Shown: positions 10,048 to 25,000 of the stretch, in pieces
Layout of the letters: every line of letters starts with the position of its first letter
Position numbering within the stretch: position 1 is the first letter of the stretch
Assembly: GCA_014526335.1 (NCBI GenBank)
Contig: JACTAT010000203.1
Location: 1-64,000, forward strand
Direction: 5' to 3'
DNA: 64,000 nt
Source: Chrysaora quinquecirrha
Taxonomy: Eukaryota > Cnidaria > Scyphozoa > Semaeostomeae > Pelagiidae
Notes under the pieces: model-generated
The model's input: only the letters and a program-made list of their open reading frames with translations
Told to the model about the DNA's origin: nothing
The model's database searches: none
Made by a program: the position numbers and the translations under genes

Positions 10048-13000
10048 ATGACAGCAACTGGTGAATACAGAAGAAGACTTGACGATACTGCCGGTTTGTC
10101 ATGCCTTATTGAAGGCTTCTACGTGAAGGATGGCCACACGGTACGTCGAAACACGTCTGTATTGTTTGTGGTGGCCTAGGCCATTTTATTTAGGCCCAAA
10201 ATATCTGTACCCAGGTTTAGGCTGTGCTTTGACTGTTGGCATTTTAATTAATTTTAAGATTGAGTCGGGTGACCCACATGATTAAAGCAAAAACGCAATC
10301 AATGCAAAAATTTGAGATGATGAGTCCACATCACCTATATACCGTATAGGTACGCGCGTAGGTCATCTTCATCGTCATCATCATCATCAGTTCTGTTAGG
10401 TACAAATTCTCCAATGGCTACCTATAACTAAAAACTGTTATTTTTTTCAAAGGAGTTTGTTTTAAAAGTCTCAAGAGGACCAAATCCAGAAAATAGATGG
10501 GAGGTGAGTGGTAGGAAACATTAAATCTGTTAGGTTGCTTGTCAAGTGTTATTTATTATGGTAAACACTAATACGTGGTAGACTAGGTAACATTACAATT
10601 CGGCCCACTACAAAGTCAACCCACCATGTGTTGGACAAGTCAGCCTATTGTTTTTTAAACAAGTCTGTCAGCGTATACCAAATTGGACAATTAAAATATT
10701 ATAAATTGTACATGTAATTGTTCATGTGCAATGTTAAAGCAGGGATATGGGGACGGCAGCCCCCAATATCCCCACACATAACAAAATAACTAGTAAATAA
10801 TGTCGTGGGCCAACATTGCCGTGGGCCGAGTTGTCCATATGGGTGGGCTGACTTGGCAGCAGGCCAATTCGGTGAAGGTAGACTGTATTGTCGTCTTCTC
10901 ACTGCTTGCAACCATCATCTGGCAGTTCCTTCAGGATCAACTTCTGCAAGTATCCTGCAACAAACATCTCTTTGCACTCTGATAGACAGTGTTTGTGATT
11001 GTAATAATCCCAGCATCTCATCAGCTCCAGAATTGGGATATTGTCTATTTAACCTATGAATTACAAGCTTGAGTTTATCATAGCTTATCCGGGGAAAACG
11101 TTATCTTGGAGCCACCATGCCATTTCGTGTTATAAACCTGTGCAAAGTATTATAGTGAACCAAACCCCCAAAAGATGTTCTGAATTTCTTGCAAAGCTCA
11201 TTCCAATATTTAGAAAATATTCAAGCTTTGTTCTATTTATTTGATAACGAGGAGCACCACGAAAAAAGTTTCCACCACGTAAAGAAGTTTGAGGAAGTCT
11301 TTGAGTTACAGATTCAACAGGGAACACATTTGCATTATTTATTCTCATTATCGCAGCATCAATTTGATTTGACAGTACACAAGTCCATTTCTACTCTATT
11401 AAAATGTGCCTGACTGAGAAGAGTTCGTATTCTCCTAAGATTCTGAAGAAGTTCGTTCATAGTTTTACAAGCAGAATTCAAATCTTGCAAAACCAACATT
11501 CTTTGAAAAACTGGGTTTTTCTGAAAACTCGTATTGTCTGTGGAAAAGCCCAGTTTATCTGAGAAAAACTGGGTTTTTCTAATTATGGTGACTTTCGCTT
11601 GCCATATCCATCTTACCTTGCTTAATTGCTTGCTTGAGGTTCACTTTTTATTGAAATACCACGTGTTTCTTACTGTAGGTTCAACACAGATACAATGACT
11701 TTGTTACATTGCAGTCAATATTGCAGGTAAAGAACAACTTGGCATTCAACAAAGCTTAAATATCAATACTATCTTTTTCATTGTAATTACATGATAATTG
11801 TTGCTTTACTCTCCAAACCTGAATTTCTTCTTTTGCAGGCTTCAGGGTTTGAGCTTCCTCTACCTCCAAAGAAGGTTTTTGGCAACATGGATAGCACTTT
11901 TATCCAAGAAAGAAAAATTGGATTACAGGTAAAACCCTAAACTTAGATCCCTAGATGTATAACGAGAAACCCATACTCTTTAACAGATCCACTTTTTTGT
12001 GAAGTTTAAAATGAATTGAATTTTACTTTATTGTTTTATGTTCAAAATTTAGAAAATTCCAATCCCATTGTTCACAACTTTGATTATAATTTAATTGAAT
12101 ATTTGAAATAAAGAACATAAAGCACTGTTCAAAATTTATCTGCAGAAATTTCAAGTGGCTGAAATTGGAACTTCTTATCCCCAAATGAAGAGATTTTTTG
12201 CCCTTTTATGCTTATATTTAATGAACGTGATAAAAAACAGGCAGTGCAACTTCTATTTCAGCCAATTCAATTACTTTGTCTCCTCAAATGAGCACCTTCT
12301 CTCAAAAGAGCACCCCCCTCAAATGAGCACTGTCCAAAAACTCAAAACCATTTAATGAGCCTGCCCCCCTTGAAGGAGTGTCCCACCCAAAAAAGCTCCT
12401 GGTAGATAAGAAAAAAGATCCTTGTAATCCATTACAAATTTATTGAATTAAATATAAAAATTTAGCTATAGCCTTTTTTCAAACATAAATTTGAAATGTT
12501 TGTACTTTGTTTTCATTTGTTTGTTTATCATTTATAATGTTTGCTTGTCTAGCTTCCTTCAGTGTAACTTGAAGCTTTCCTAGTACAATGGTTAGGCTAT
12601 ATTCACTCATTAGAAGTAATATGGTAACTGTTTTGCCTTTGTGTTTTCGCTGCTGTTGTTGCTGTTATTTTTAAATGTTATTTTTAAAATTTTTATTTGC
12701 AGAAATACATAAATGTCATCTTATCAAATACTCTACTAGCAAACCATATTGCTGTCAAAAAATTTCTGGATCCAAGAAATTATTCTGATGAAATTGAAAG
12801 TAAGAATAGAATTTCTGGAATCTCTTGTTTATGCTGCTCTTTTGCTAATACCGCTCTACCTATTAATTGTATCTATATTTTAATTGCTAGGTCCGTATCC
12901 AATTTCTAATCACTTGTTAGAAACATTGAAGTAATGAGTAATGAAGTACCGATGTCGAGACACCACAAACATGTTTAGAATTTCCAAATATTCTCTTCAT

Positions 13001-16000
13001 TTTCTGTACTCGATTCTTCAAACTTAAAAAAGTTGAAAAATTGAAATCTAGAATTCCAACGAGAAATTTCACGCGTACTTGCCTCTTATCATTTGCATTT
13101 TACTTATGTATTTGTAAATCTGCGTTCATGTGTGATTTTCTGGTAGCGTGTAGCTATATCTTCCCATGTCTGTGTTCAATTTATGCAATTTTTACGCAAA
13201 AATACTGCATTCTAAAATTTTTACGAAGAAAGTCGCAAGAAATTTTTTGTACTGAAGACATGAAATGTATAAAAAAGTTGTTTCGATACTGGTCCAAAAG
13301 AAAACTTTAACTTTTACATTTTGGTATCATTACAAAGTCGTAGAAATCTCAGAACATTATAAATTCCGATAAAACCTTCCGAAAACAAACATATTTTAAT
13401 AGATGCTTTTAATAGATACCCCCCTGAAATTTTGCACTCGTATACACGCTTATTTTATAAAGAACCACTTTATAAGAAGATACATGTAGAAGGCCCGGAA
13501 ACTTAAAGAACTTATTCTACTAAAGAGAAAATCATTAAGGAACTTTTGAATATTGAGTGCTTTAACGCTGAAAATAATCAAGTATTAGAAAGCCGGTTCC
13601 ATTCATTTGCAGTCAAAAGTCACATAAATTGTACGTTAAGCATGTATCCAATGTTTCTTTGAGTAGTCTCGAGCTTTGCTCACATGCAAATGTCTCTCTT
13701 TTATTGTTAAGACCACTGTATGTGCAGTTAAAATTAAGGAACTATTAAGGAACTTTTGGAACTACAATTGCCTCTAAAGGGGCCCGAAAATAAGGAACTT
13801 TAAGAACTAGACCTTGAGGTAGGTTCCTTATAACAAAAAAGCGTGTAGATGAATACATTTCCTTAGGACCTGTTTTTCAACTGACTTCTGCTTACTCTAA
13901 TCCGTAATGTTTTTCTTAAAGAGATGGGACAGCAGCAAGCAGCCATGTTCTTCAGGTCAGAGCCAAATTGGGAATTAGCAGAACCACTTAGAGAACTAGG
14001 TTTGTTATTGTAATAAATACTTGTGATAAATCCTTTTCATCTTTGAGTTTAACAAATCTTAAAATTGCGATCTCTCGGTCTAACACTCCTCAGAGTATTA
14101 TAAAAGGGTCAAAGGATTGACTGGCAAGGGATTTATGCCCAGATGCAAATCGAAATGCACCAATCAGAACAGTGAAGCTGGATTGAAAACACAAACGAAT
14201 GCACCAAATTCTTTGACGATGTTATCTGTTTTGTTGTACAGTAAGGTTGAAGCTTGAGTCTCTTAATAAGCACAAGCCATTGCTCTAATCTTAAGACCAT
14301 CATCGAAGAATCGTGGAGCTCGACTTCACAGTTTCTTCGATTTTTTCCATTCAAGGTTTTATAGAGAAAATTGTCTTGTTAGACACTGTGATGTTGTAAA
14401 AACTTGCGCTCTTTATATGAAACTAAGATTTTTTCAGTACAAAAGTTTTTTAACTTTTGGAGGATTTTAGTCTGAAAGTTTCTATAGTTTCATAACTTAA
14501 TTGTAGCGTTGAAAAAGAGGAAGCGATACAATCTAAGTTCACAATAACTGTATTGTGTAAAAATAACGTGATTCAGATTGTTGAGACCTGCGAGTTCTTA
14601 TCATTTTGGGTCGAGTATACTGAAAGTTTCTTAACCAATAGTGATCTAAGTAATGAGTTTCTTATAAAAGAGTTTCTTATAAAAAAGAGTGTATGCTCGT
14701 AAACAAGGTTCTTTGACAGTATTATGTCATGTCGTTTAAATATAAGCCTTTTCTGTTTCTATGTCTTAAATTGTAACTTTTGACTCTGCAGGTTGGAGGA
14801 TACGAAAACAATACTTTATGATGAAATCGAAAGATTCATCCAAAAATGTTAAAAGGATACTTTCCTGGGTATGTACACATCGAGGAGTGCATCACTTCAT
14901 AAATCTCGTACACGTTGATTGACGAAACCCTGAGAAGTCCTACAAATCTTTTGAATCCTATAAATACTAAAAATACTCGTGTTTTAGTAGTTCGTAAGAG
15001 CACATGTCATGATTCATCTGAGCAGTCTTATGTTAGACAACGACTGAAAGAAAATGACGTGTGTCTTTTTAAAGGTATAATCGAAAGTTATACTTGAGTC
15101 TTTGAGACCAAATCCAGTTATATTTACAGTTATAATGTAATAAATTTTGCAGGCATGCTCCCAAATATCTACAAACCTAGTCAAAATACTATGAGATAAA
15201 TTTTGCTTTCAGAGTGTCTCTATCCCCTCTCCCCCTTTTTCAATGTTGTGGCTATGAAAAGTCACCGCACTGTCACTTTCTTGGTGTTTCGTGTTGTTTT
15301 CAACATTTTTCAACATTGAAAAGGGGGGAAGGGGCCGAAATTGTCGAAGAATCCAATTTGTCTCATATCTTTTGTTCATGATTGAGAAATATTGAAGAAA
15401 TCCCAATATAAATCTTTGTAATTTTCTTCTATAATTTATTTCACTCGTTTTACATTGTATTAAAATTTCTTTATGGTAGTTTTATTTTTAACAGGGCCCT
15501 TATTGATAACAGTACTTCATTGTACTGAAAAGGTTACCCTGTATAAACATGTATATTATTATTATTATTATATGTAAATCGCAATTAGAATTAATCCCTT
15601 AAATCTCACCCCTAAGATGAAGAGATGAATCAGATAGATCTCGTACGCCATTCTTAGAAGTAGCTTACACACCATGGGAACACATGATAACAATCGATGA
15701 TCACTTCATCTGAGATACGTTTCTCCAATTTAAGGCCTTAACCAAAATTTCCTCGAACTAAAATTTTGACTTTTGTATCGAATTCAGCACCGTACGTTTA
15801 ATTAAGTCAAATTTCAACCCCTTTTATGTTCACCATGCTGATTTAGTGATTTCAGTGATGAGACGTTTGAAAAATTGTAAAGTATTTGTTCAGGAAAAAT
15901 CTCTGGATGGGATTTTACAATCTGAGTCATTTTTCATGGTCAAATTCCAAATATATATGCAAAACGTTTCTCGCTAGTCGCTATAGAATCGACGTATTGG

Positions 16001-19000
16001 CGACTAAAGCAACGAGTTTGCTTCAACACTGAAGCTATAGGTTCTAAATTCGAATCTGACGTCAGAAATTTCGTATAAAAGAGCTCTTGAAAATTTTGAA
16101 AATGAGGTTGTTATAGTTGTCATGGTGTAATAAGATAAAATGTCACAACAAAAAAGCACCACCAGGCACAGCGCACCATGCACAGAGCCTAATCCAAACT
16201 GTTAGTGACCCCATCGTGTAAGAATCAATTTATCTTTTTAGGCTGAATATGGTCCTGATATGGTACTTGACTTTGAAACATCGCTTCCTGCTCTTCTTAG
16301 ACAACTAACAACATTAAAGGTAAGGCAAACTCCGTTGTGTAGAAGAAACAATGCAGAAAAGAAGAATATTCGTCTTTTTGTTTTGTTAAATTTTATAGTC
16401 TAGTCATTCTAATCGTTGTTTATTTTCATTTTTAGCACCCGTTTATATACCCTGTCGAATATGCTTCATGTACAAATAAAGGTGCTACTATTGTACGAAA
16501 TTTCCAACCCTCTGGTACCCTTAGAGACTATATCTACAAGGTAAATATGGTGATCCATTGTTGAACAGTTGTCGAAATTTTTTCAATGCAGTGCCATTAA
16601 CAGGATACCCACTACAGTAGTGCTTATCCACCACAGTACGCAAAAATATCACCACATCAAACATGATAACCCACCAAATTAGTGCTTATCCACTACAGTA
16701 CGCAAAAATACCACCACATCAAGCAAAATAACCCACCCAGTAGTGGTTTTCCACCAAAGTACGCGAAAATACCACCACATCAAGCATAATAACCCAACAC
16801 AGTAGTGTTTATCCACCACAGTATGCAAAAATACCACCACATCGAGCATAATAACCCACCACAGTAGCGCTTATCCACCACACTATGCAAAAATACCACC
16901 ACATCAAGCATAATTACCCACCACAGTAGTGCTTATCCACCACAGTATGCAATAAACACCATCACTTCAAGCATAATTACCCACCACATCAAGCATAATA
17001 GCCCACCAAAGTTGTGCTTATCCACCACATAATGCAAAAATACCACCACGTCAAGCATAATAACCCACCACATTAGTGCTTATCCACTACAGTGTGCAAA
17101 ATTACAACCCCATCTAGCATAGTAACCCATCACATCAAACATGATAACCCACCAAATTAGTGCTTATCCACTACAGTACGCAAAAATACCACCACATCAA
17201 GCATAATAACCCACCACATTAGTGCTTATCCACTACAGTGTGCAAAATTACAACCCCATCTAGCATAGTAACCCATCACATCAAACATAATAATCCACCA
17301 CAGTAGTGCTTATCCACCACAGTACGCAAAATTACCACCACGTCAAGCAAAATAACCCACCCAGTAGTGCTTTTCCACCAAAGTACGCGAAAATACCACC
17401 ACATCAAGCATAATAACCCACCACATTAGTGCTTATCCACCACATAATGCAAAAATACCACCACGTCAAGCATAATAACCCACCACATTAGTGCTTATCC
17501 ACTACAGTGTGCAAAATTACAACCCCATCTAGCATAGTAACCCATCACATCAAACATGATAACCCACCAAATTAGTGCTTATCCACTACAGTACGCAAAA
17601 ATACCACCACATCAAGCATAATAACCCACCCAGTAGTGGTTTTCCACCAAAGTACGCGAAAATACCACTACATCAAGCATAATAACCCAACACAGTAGTG
17701 TTTATCCACCATAGTATGCAAAAATACCACCACATCGAGCATAATAACCCACCACAGTAGTGCTTATCCACCACAGTATGCAATAAACACCATCACTTCA
17801 AGCATAATTACCCACCACATCAAGCATAATAGCCCACCAAAGTTGTGTTTATCCACCACATAATGCAAAAATACCACCACGTCAAGCATAATAACCCACC
17901 ACATTAGTGCTTATCCACTACAGTGTGCAAAATTACAACCCCATCTAGCATAGTAACCCATCACATCAAACATAATAATCCACCACAGTAGTGCTTATCC
18001 ACCACAGTACGCAAAATTACCACCACGTCAAGCAAAATAACCCACTCAGTAGTGCTTTTCCACCAAAGTACGCGAAAATACCACCACATCAAGCATAATA
18101 ACCCACCACATTAGTGCTTATCCACTACAGTGTGCAAAATTACAACCCCATCTAGCATAGTAACCCATCACATCAAACATAATAATCCACCATAGTAGTG
18201 CTTATCCACCACAGTACGCAAAAATACCACCACATCAAGCAAAATAACCCACCCAGTAGTGCTTTTCCACCAAAGTACGCGAAAATACCACCACATCAAG
18301 CATAATAACCCAACACAGTAGTGTTTATCCACCACAGTATGCAAAAATACCACCACATCGAGCATAATAACCCACCACAGTAGCGCTTATCCACCACATT
18401 ATGCAAAAATACCACCACATCAAGCATAATTACCCACCACAGTAGTGCTTATCCACCACAGTATGCAATAAACACCATCACTTCAAGCATAATTACCCAC
18501 CACATCAAGCATAATAGCCCACCAAAGTTGTGCTTATCCACCACATAATGCAAAAATACCACCACGTCAAGCATAATAACCCACCACATTAGTGCTTATC
18601 CACTACAGTGTGCAAAATTACAACCCCATCTAGCATAGTAACCCATCACATCAAACATAATAATCCACCACAGTAGTGCTTATCCACCACAGTACGCAAA
18701 ATTACCACCACGTCAAGCAAAATAACCCACCCAGTAGTGCTTTTCCACCAAAGTACGCGAAAATACCACCACATCAAGCATAATAACCCACCACATTAGT
18801 GCTTATCCACTACAGTGTGCAAAATTACAACCCCATCTAGCATAGTAACCCATCACATCAAACATAATAATCCACCACAGTAGTGCTTATCCACCACAGT
18901 ACGCAAAAATACCACCACGTCAAGCAAAATAACCCACCCAGTAGTGCTTTTCCACCAAAGTACGCGAAAATACCACCACATCAAGCATATTAACCCACCA

Positions 19001-22000
19001 CATTAGTGCTTATCCACCACATAATGCAAAAATACCACCACGTCAAGCATAATAACCCACCACATTAGTGCTTATCCACTACAGTGTGCAAAATTACAAC
19101 CCCATCTAGCATAGTAACCCATCACATCAAACATGATAACCCACCAAATTAGTGCTTATCCACTACAGTACGCAAAATACCACCACATCAAGCATAATAA
19201 CCCACCACATTAGTGCTTATCCACCACATAATGCAAAAATACCACCACGTCAAGCATAATAACCCACCACATTAGTGCTTATCCACTACAGTGTGCAAAA
19301 TTACAACCCCATCTAGCATAGTAACCCATCACATCAAACATGATAACCCACCAAATTAGTGCTTATCCACTACAGTACGCAAAAATACCACCACATCAAG
19401 CATAATAACCCACCACATTAGTGCTTATCCACCACATAATGCAAAAATACCACCACGTCAAGCATAATAACCCACCACATTAGTGCTTATCCACTACAGT
19501 GTGCAAAATTACAACCCCATCTAGCATAGTAACCCATCACATCAAACATGATAACCCACCAAATTAGTGCTTATCCACTACAGTACGCAAAATTACCACC
19601 ACGTCAAGCATTATAACCCTCTTTTCAAGGCGAAACCCCTGACAGCGAATCTAAAGAAATATGGAAATGCAAAAATTCGTTGTCCGCTAGAATTTGCTGA
19701 TATAAAACGATGTGGAAGACAAATTTTGGAGGTGAGTAATGCACATGAAATGCCATGATTAAATACACTCTGCCATTTTAAACAACACATATATATATAT
19801 ATAATTATCAACGTTTCCTACAAAAAAATTTATTAAAATGTCCGAAGAGTCCGTTGGAATATCAAACTTTTTTATTGTTCTTGAACCTCTTATGCAAAGT
19901 ATAGATGATCTTAAAATAGTAAAACACAGCTTTGCCCTTAACCAGCTCACGACCAAGCTTAGTTCTGTTTGCTGTTTGACAGCTATTTTGCGACCAAGTT
20001 CCGTAATGAATCGTACCGTCTCAGGGCTACAGCCTCCGTGGGATGAAAAAAAACAAGGAGTGTGAAAGAACCTTGTTCTATTTCAATCACACGTCTGTTG
20101 TTGGATCTCGTTTTTCGTTGTTGACGGAGACTTTTGGTAGGCTCTGGTTACATGGCTGAGAGCCAATAAATTAAAAATCCTTACCACAAAGAATACTCTT
20201 TGACCATGTTGCCAGAACCCCTTGCAGCAATATCTGGAAGACTCCCTTCGTTTTCCCCATAGATATTGTTAGCTACTTAATCCAGAGCCAGCAGAATATT
20301 ATTTCACCACAGTTGACTAAAGTCCTAACAACGATATTCTAACAAAGCTACACTGGAATTGATTGCTCGATCCTAGAGTGCAAGATCAGAGTGCTTACGA
20401 CAATTTTAAGGACAATGTTCATAGAAAAGTTGCCTGTGAAAACCACGCTTTTAACCTCCCTTATTCTATCTAAATGATAATACATAAGACTGCACGCTGA
20501 TTCTGATAATAATTGCTGATCCTCAACCTGAGAAATTTATTATAATCCTTTTCTCTTCTTGTTTGTCAGGCATTAAAGTTTCTACAGGATAAAGGATGGC
20601 CTTATGGTAAGTTAATTTCCACTATATATGTTAGATCCATGTCGCTGCTCTAGTAAATCAACCTTTTCTGTCTCGGAAGTGTGTTACGATAACCAACCAT
20701 TGATTTTAGCTTCTATCTCCGCATAATTACTACACATCATCCATTGCGCTCCCGTCTTATGCAGACACATGCTATATGCATATTATCTATAAGAAACATT
20801 TCGAAACCGTATGAAGTACTTGTTACCCAGATACTTATTATGGTACTTTTCTGTCCAAATACCCAACTAGATGTATTTTTATTGAGTTTTGGTTGTTTGC
20901 AAAAGCGTTTTTTAGTATTTCTTTGCCTTTATTACCTAATGTTCTTTCATAGTTGGTTCTTTCTTTCTGCCAAGAAACTCTTAAGAACCTTCGTGTTAAG
21001 AAACTTTACGAAACAGGTACTAGGGCCTTGGCGAAACGATCAAACATTTTTTAATAAAAATCTGAAATCTGTTTGGCAAGCAAAATGTCTGACCGTTTGG
21101 CCACCTCCAAAAACATTGCTCGTCCAACAGTTTTTGTTTGCATCAAGCAAAATATGTTTTCGGACATTTTCAAAAATATCAGACGACAAATTTTGTTACT
21201 TTTGCTTGTCAAGCAATGTTTCATTGTTTGCCCACCTTTCTAACATTCCTTGTCAAACATTTTTGTTTTTTATTGTCAAACTTCAACAACATGCAACATT
21301 TCGGCATCTAACAACATTTCTTAGCAACAAGGCGTTCATGCTTCCGCATTAGCAATAACTTTGTTGTTCTAAAGTGTTAGACAGCAATGTTTTTGGACGT
21401 GTCCAAACGGTCAAACATTTAATGTAAAGCAAATTTGAAATGTTCGACCAACAATGTTTGATCGTTTGGCCAGGGTCTAAAATCAACAAAAATTTACAAA
21501 CCTAAATTATCATCCTCTGTTAGTGGAATATTTCCTTTAAATTTTAGGTCATTTGCATGCTGGAAATGTTTTGGTGGATGGAACATCTTGCAGGTGAAAT
21601 TCCTTGTTGTTTTTACAGTGTTTTATGTAGTGTCTATCTACATTTGCGAGATTCTGCCGACATCATTTATCATCATTTATTGATCATTGATTGATCATTG
21701 ATTGATTGATTAATTGATTGATTGATTTATTGATTTATTTGTTCATTTACAATTCATTCATTCATTCATGCATTCATTCATTCATTCATTTATTAATTCA
21801 TTGATTCATCGATCATTGATTCATTCATCGTTGATTTATTCATTCATCATTCATCATCATTCATCACCATCATTCATCATCGTCACCACTATCATCATCA
21901 TTTTTCATCATCACAATCATCATTTAGAATCACCATCATCATCACCACCATTATCATCATCATTCATTCCGTAAGGAGAGGAAGTGCAGCAAATTTTGCT

Positions 22001-25000
22001 TCAAATTGACAAATAATTGAGAAAAAGAGAGAACGGGAGTCAGCAAAAATAAATTTTGAAAATATCTGCAGAAACTCTGAAAACAAATTGCAAGCTACAA
22101 ACAAAAAGAAAAATATTTGACAGAATGCCTGCTTAAGCAGATATACTAGGACTTGAATCCTTTCTTTCACTTCTACTCTAAATGTTCGTGAATTTGAACC
22201 AACAAACCTTGCTCTACCTCTCTTGACGCAACTGCAATCCAGGTCGTTGCACGCGGATAGGATTCCCTTTCTCAAAATGTCTACCATCTTCCAGAAATAT
22301 GCCGCGCGGACCCAGATCTCTTTAAAAGGTCTATTATCCAATATACGCATGTGCTTGATAGCAACTTTGTCATTTTTTCAATTGAAAGTCTTGATTTTAG
22401 CGCCAAAATAACAGCATGGAAAAGAGCCTGAAATTGTTCAGCAAATTTTCAGTGAAATATTCAGTTCATTTGGCCACTCGGCACTGAAAATAACGTAAAA
22501 TGTTCATTGGCATGTTCAGTGAAATGTTCAGTTCATTTGCCCAAGGCATAAGAGTCCGTTTATGGAATAAACTCGTCCATCCTCGGTTAAAATTGTCAGG
22601 CAGAACAGTTGCTGTTGATTTCGAAAAATAACTCATTGACTAATCCGATAAACAGCGGAATCATTGTCGGGCATACATACTTACATACATACAAACACAC
22701 AAAGCTGACAGCTGACTGAGGCGGAGTTTATAGTCAGTCAGTAGTTATAGTTAGAATCTATAATCCGAAAAGTGAAGCTGGATTGGTATTGTATTTAGAA
22801 CACAAAACAGCTCACTGGATACAGCGAAATGACCAATAGAAATTAATTGAAGAGTCAAAGTGAAAAAACGAACTCTTTCTGTGTACACCACACTGACTTT
22901 TGTTTTTAATGTGGGCAGATTCTGAAACCCTTAAACAAAACATGTAATGAGTGATAATGAGGAGTCAGGATTGACTGCCACCGAAGCATTTAATTATGCC
23001 CCCAGAAGTTTTTGTCGTAATCTTGAATGATGGACCATCGAAACCCCATAATAGCCTAGTTTTAGATGAAGTCACAATCTGTCCTTCGTTGGCTAAAACC
23101 AGGAAGAAACAGTTGTATTAATATGAAAGGCAGGTGCTCAAAAATGTGAAAATGAAAAATTCAAGATTACTCATAACTTAACTCATACTTAGTCTTTATT
23201 TTATTTCAGGACACTGAAGCATTAGATGTTTACTGTTTTGGACATTTAATTTATGAAATCACGTTTGCTGAACCATTAAACAGTGCCTGCATCGACCAAT
23301 TCCCACCAAACTGTCCTCCTCTTATACGTAAGTTTTAATTTTTATCATCATTCCCGTATGACCTTTAGTAGGTCTTAGGTTTTTCAGTAAAAGTTAGATA
23401 ATTTCAAGGATGACTTTTTATTTTCATTGAGATGAAATTGTATAAGCGGCAGTCACAAGAATCTCAGACGTAGGTGGTGATGGTGAAGGTAAAACGGTGT
23501 ATTTGGCCCCAATCGCTAGGATCTCAGTAGTAGTTTAACTTATCGAGACCTCGACCCTTGCTGTTACTCTTCTGTAGCTTGGGCTCGAACCTTGACCTTG
23601 CTTAGCTTATGATGCTAGGAGCCAGTTGAATTAGACTTCGACGCCGCATCACCTTCAATAAATTGATGAGTATCGACCCTTGCTGTGGCATTGCCATGGC
23701 TGGTGCTCGAAGCCCGGCGTTGTTAAGTTCCTGGAACCACTATTAAGCTGGATGAGAACATGACGTCCCAGCGTCTTCATCTGTAGACCAATTCATTCTT
23801 CGATTTCTTTTTACATTTCTTTATTTTTATCAGCAGACAATACCCAAACCATCTTATAACACCTACGTTATTTGATTGGCAAATTTCAAGATGCCAACTA
23901 TTGTGTTTACGAATTAAAAAATCAGCCCTTTGTTAAGAGTGACAAATATATATTATAAGATTGTGCTATCAGAATGACGAACTAATATTCGTTACTCTAA
24001 CTTATTGAATATAGACTTTTAGAATCAACGTAAGAATCAAACTCTATAAACCTTATTTCTTCTGATGATGTTTTTTGGCCATTATTTTGATGAATATCAT
24101 AACTATTCCGAACTTGATTTTTGCAACTTTTCATTTCTTGTATTACTAGTAGTAGCTATATAGATATTTCTTGATAATCCAGTAAATATCAATTTTTTGA
24201 CAGAGCCTGTCCTTCACTCGATATTGAGTTCATCTGCGCTGAAATCTGGTCTGCCAACCATTGCTGAACTCATCGCCAACCCGTAAGTCACAATTCTTTT
24301 ATAAACATGATGACGGGGTTACGTATTTGTTTTGAAACTGCTTGATTTGCTACATCTTTGATGTAATTTTTCAAAAATTTTTCTAGATCTATTGCTAAAA
24401 ATAAATTCATCGTTGTGAAGTTGAATTTTTACACTTTTCAGTTTCTCAAAGCGAGAGACTGTGTTGAACTGAAAAAAAAATCGTATAAGAAACACAGTCA
24501 TCGAATATATGTCAATTTGATCATCTCATCTCATCATCTCATCCAACTTTCTTTATCCAGGTAGCCTCATCAGATCTAACGGACTTGCTTTCTAGTTCTA
24601 GTTTAGTCTTCGTCTTAACTGGAATCAAATAATATCTTATAGTTACAAATTTGCAGTCTTTATTAGCTTAGGCCTCAGGGCCTAAGCATGTTCTTTCCTC
24701 CCTTCGCCCTATCCAAAAACCTTTCACGGTACATTATGAAATGTATTGGTTATGGTTTTTTTTAGAAAGTTTTAACTGCTCAATCTCAAGTCTTAGTTGC
24801 TAAATCTTACTTGCTTGTCTTTGTAGATTATTTTCTGACGTCCCAATAACATTTCAAGAAAAGCCAACATTAAAGGTAAGATATGAGCTTTTCATACTTT
24901 TCCTCCTAATTACACATCTTCTAAGTTAAGTAGGGTAAGCTTTGGTTAATCCTGGTTTTACCTTTTGTTTGAATGTAGATCCAACATGCACTCTTTTTTA

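Noticed and set aside
16600..19612. Regular direct repeats resembling a CRISPR array
   Set aside because: Units are contiguous without unique spacers, vary in higher-order blocks, and lie in an animal gene intron with no cas genes.
20744..21352. 202-codon open frame on the + strand
   Set aside because: Lies across a family D inverted-repeat element inside a PXK intron and has no protein-like domain.
21964..22350. 128-codon minus-strand open frame as a gene
   Set aside because: A second copy at 27790-28020 is shortened and not open; it behaves as a dispersed repeat.
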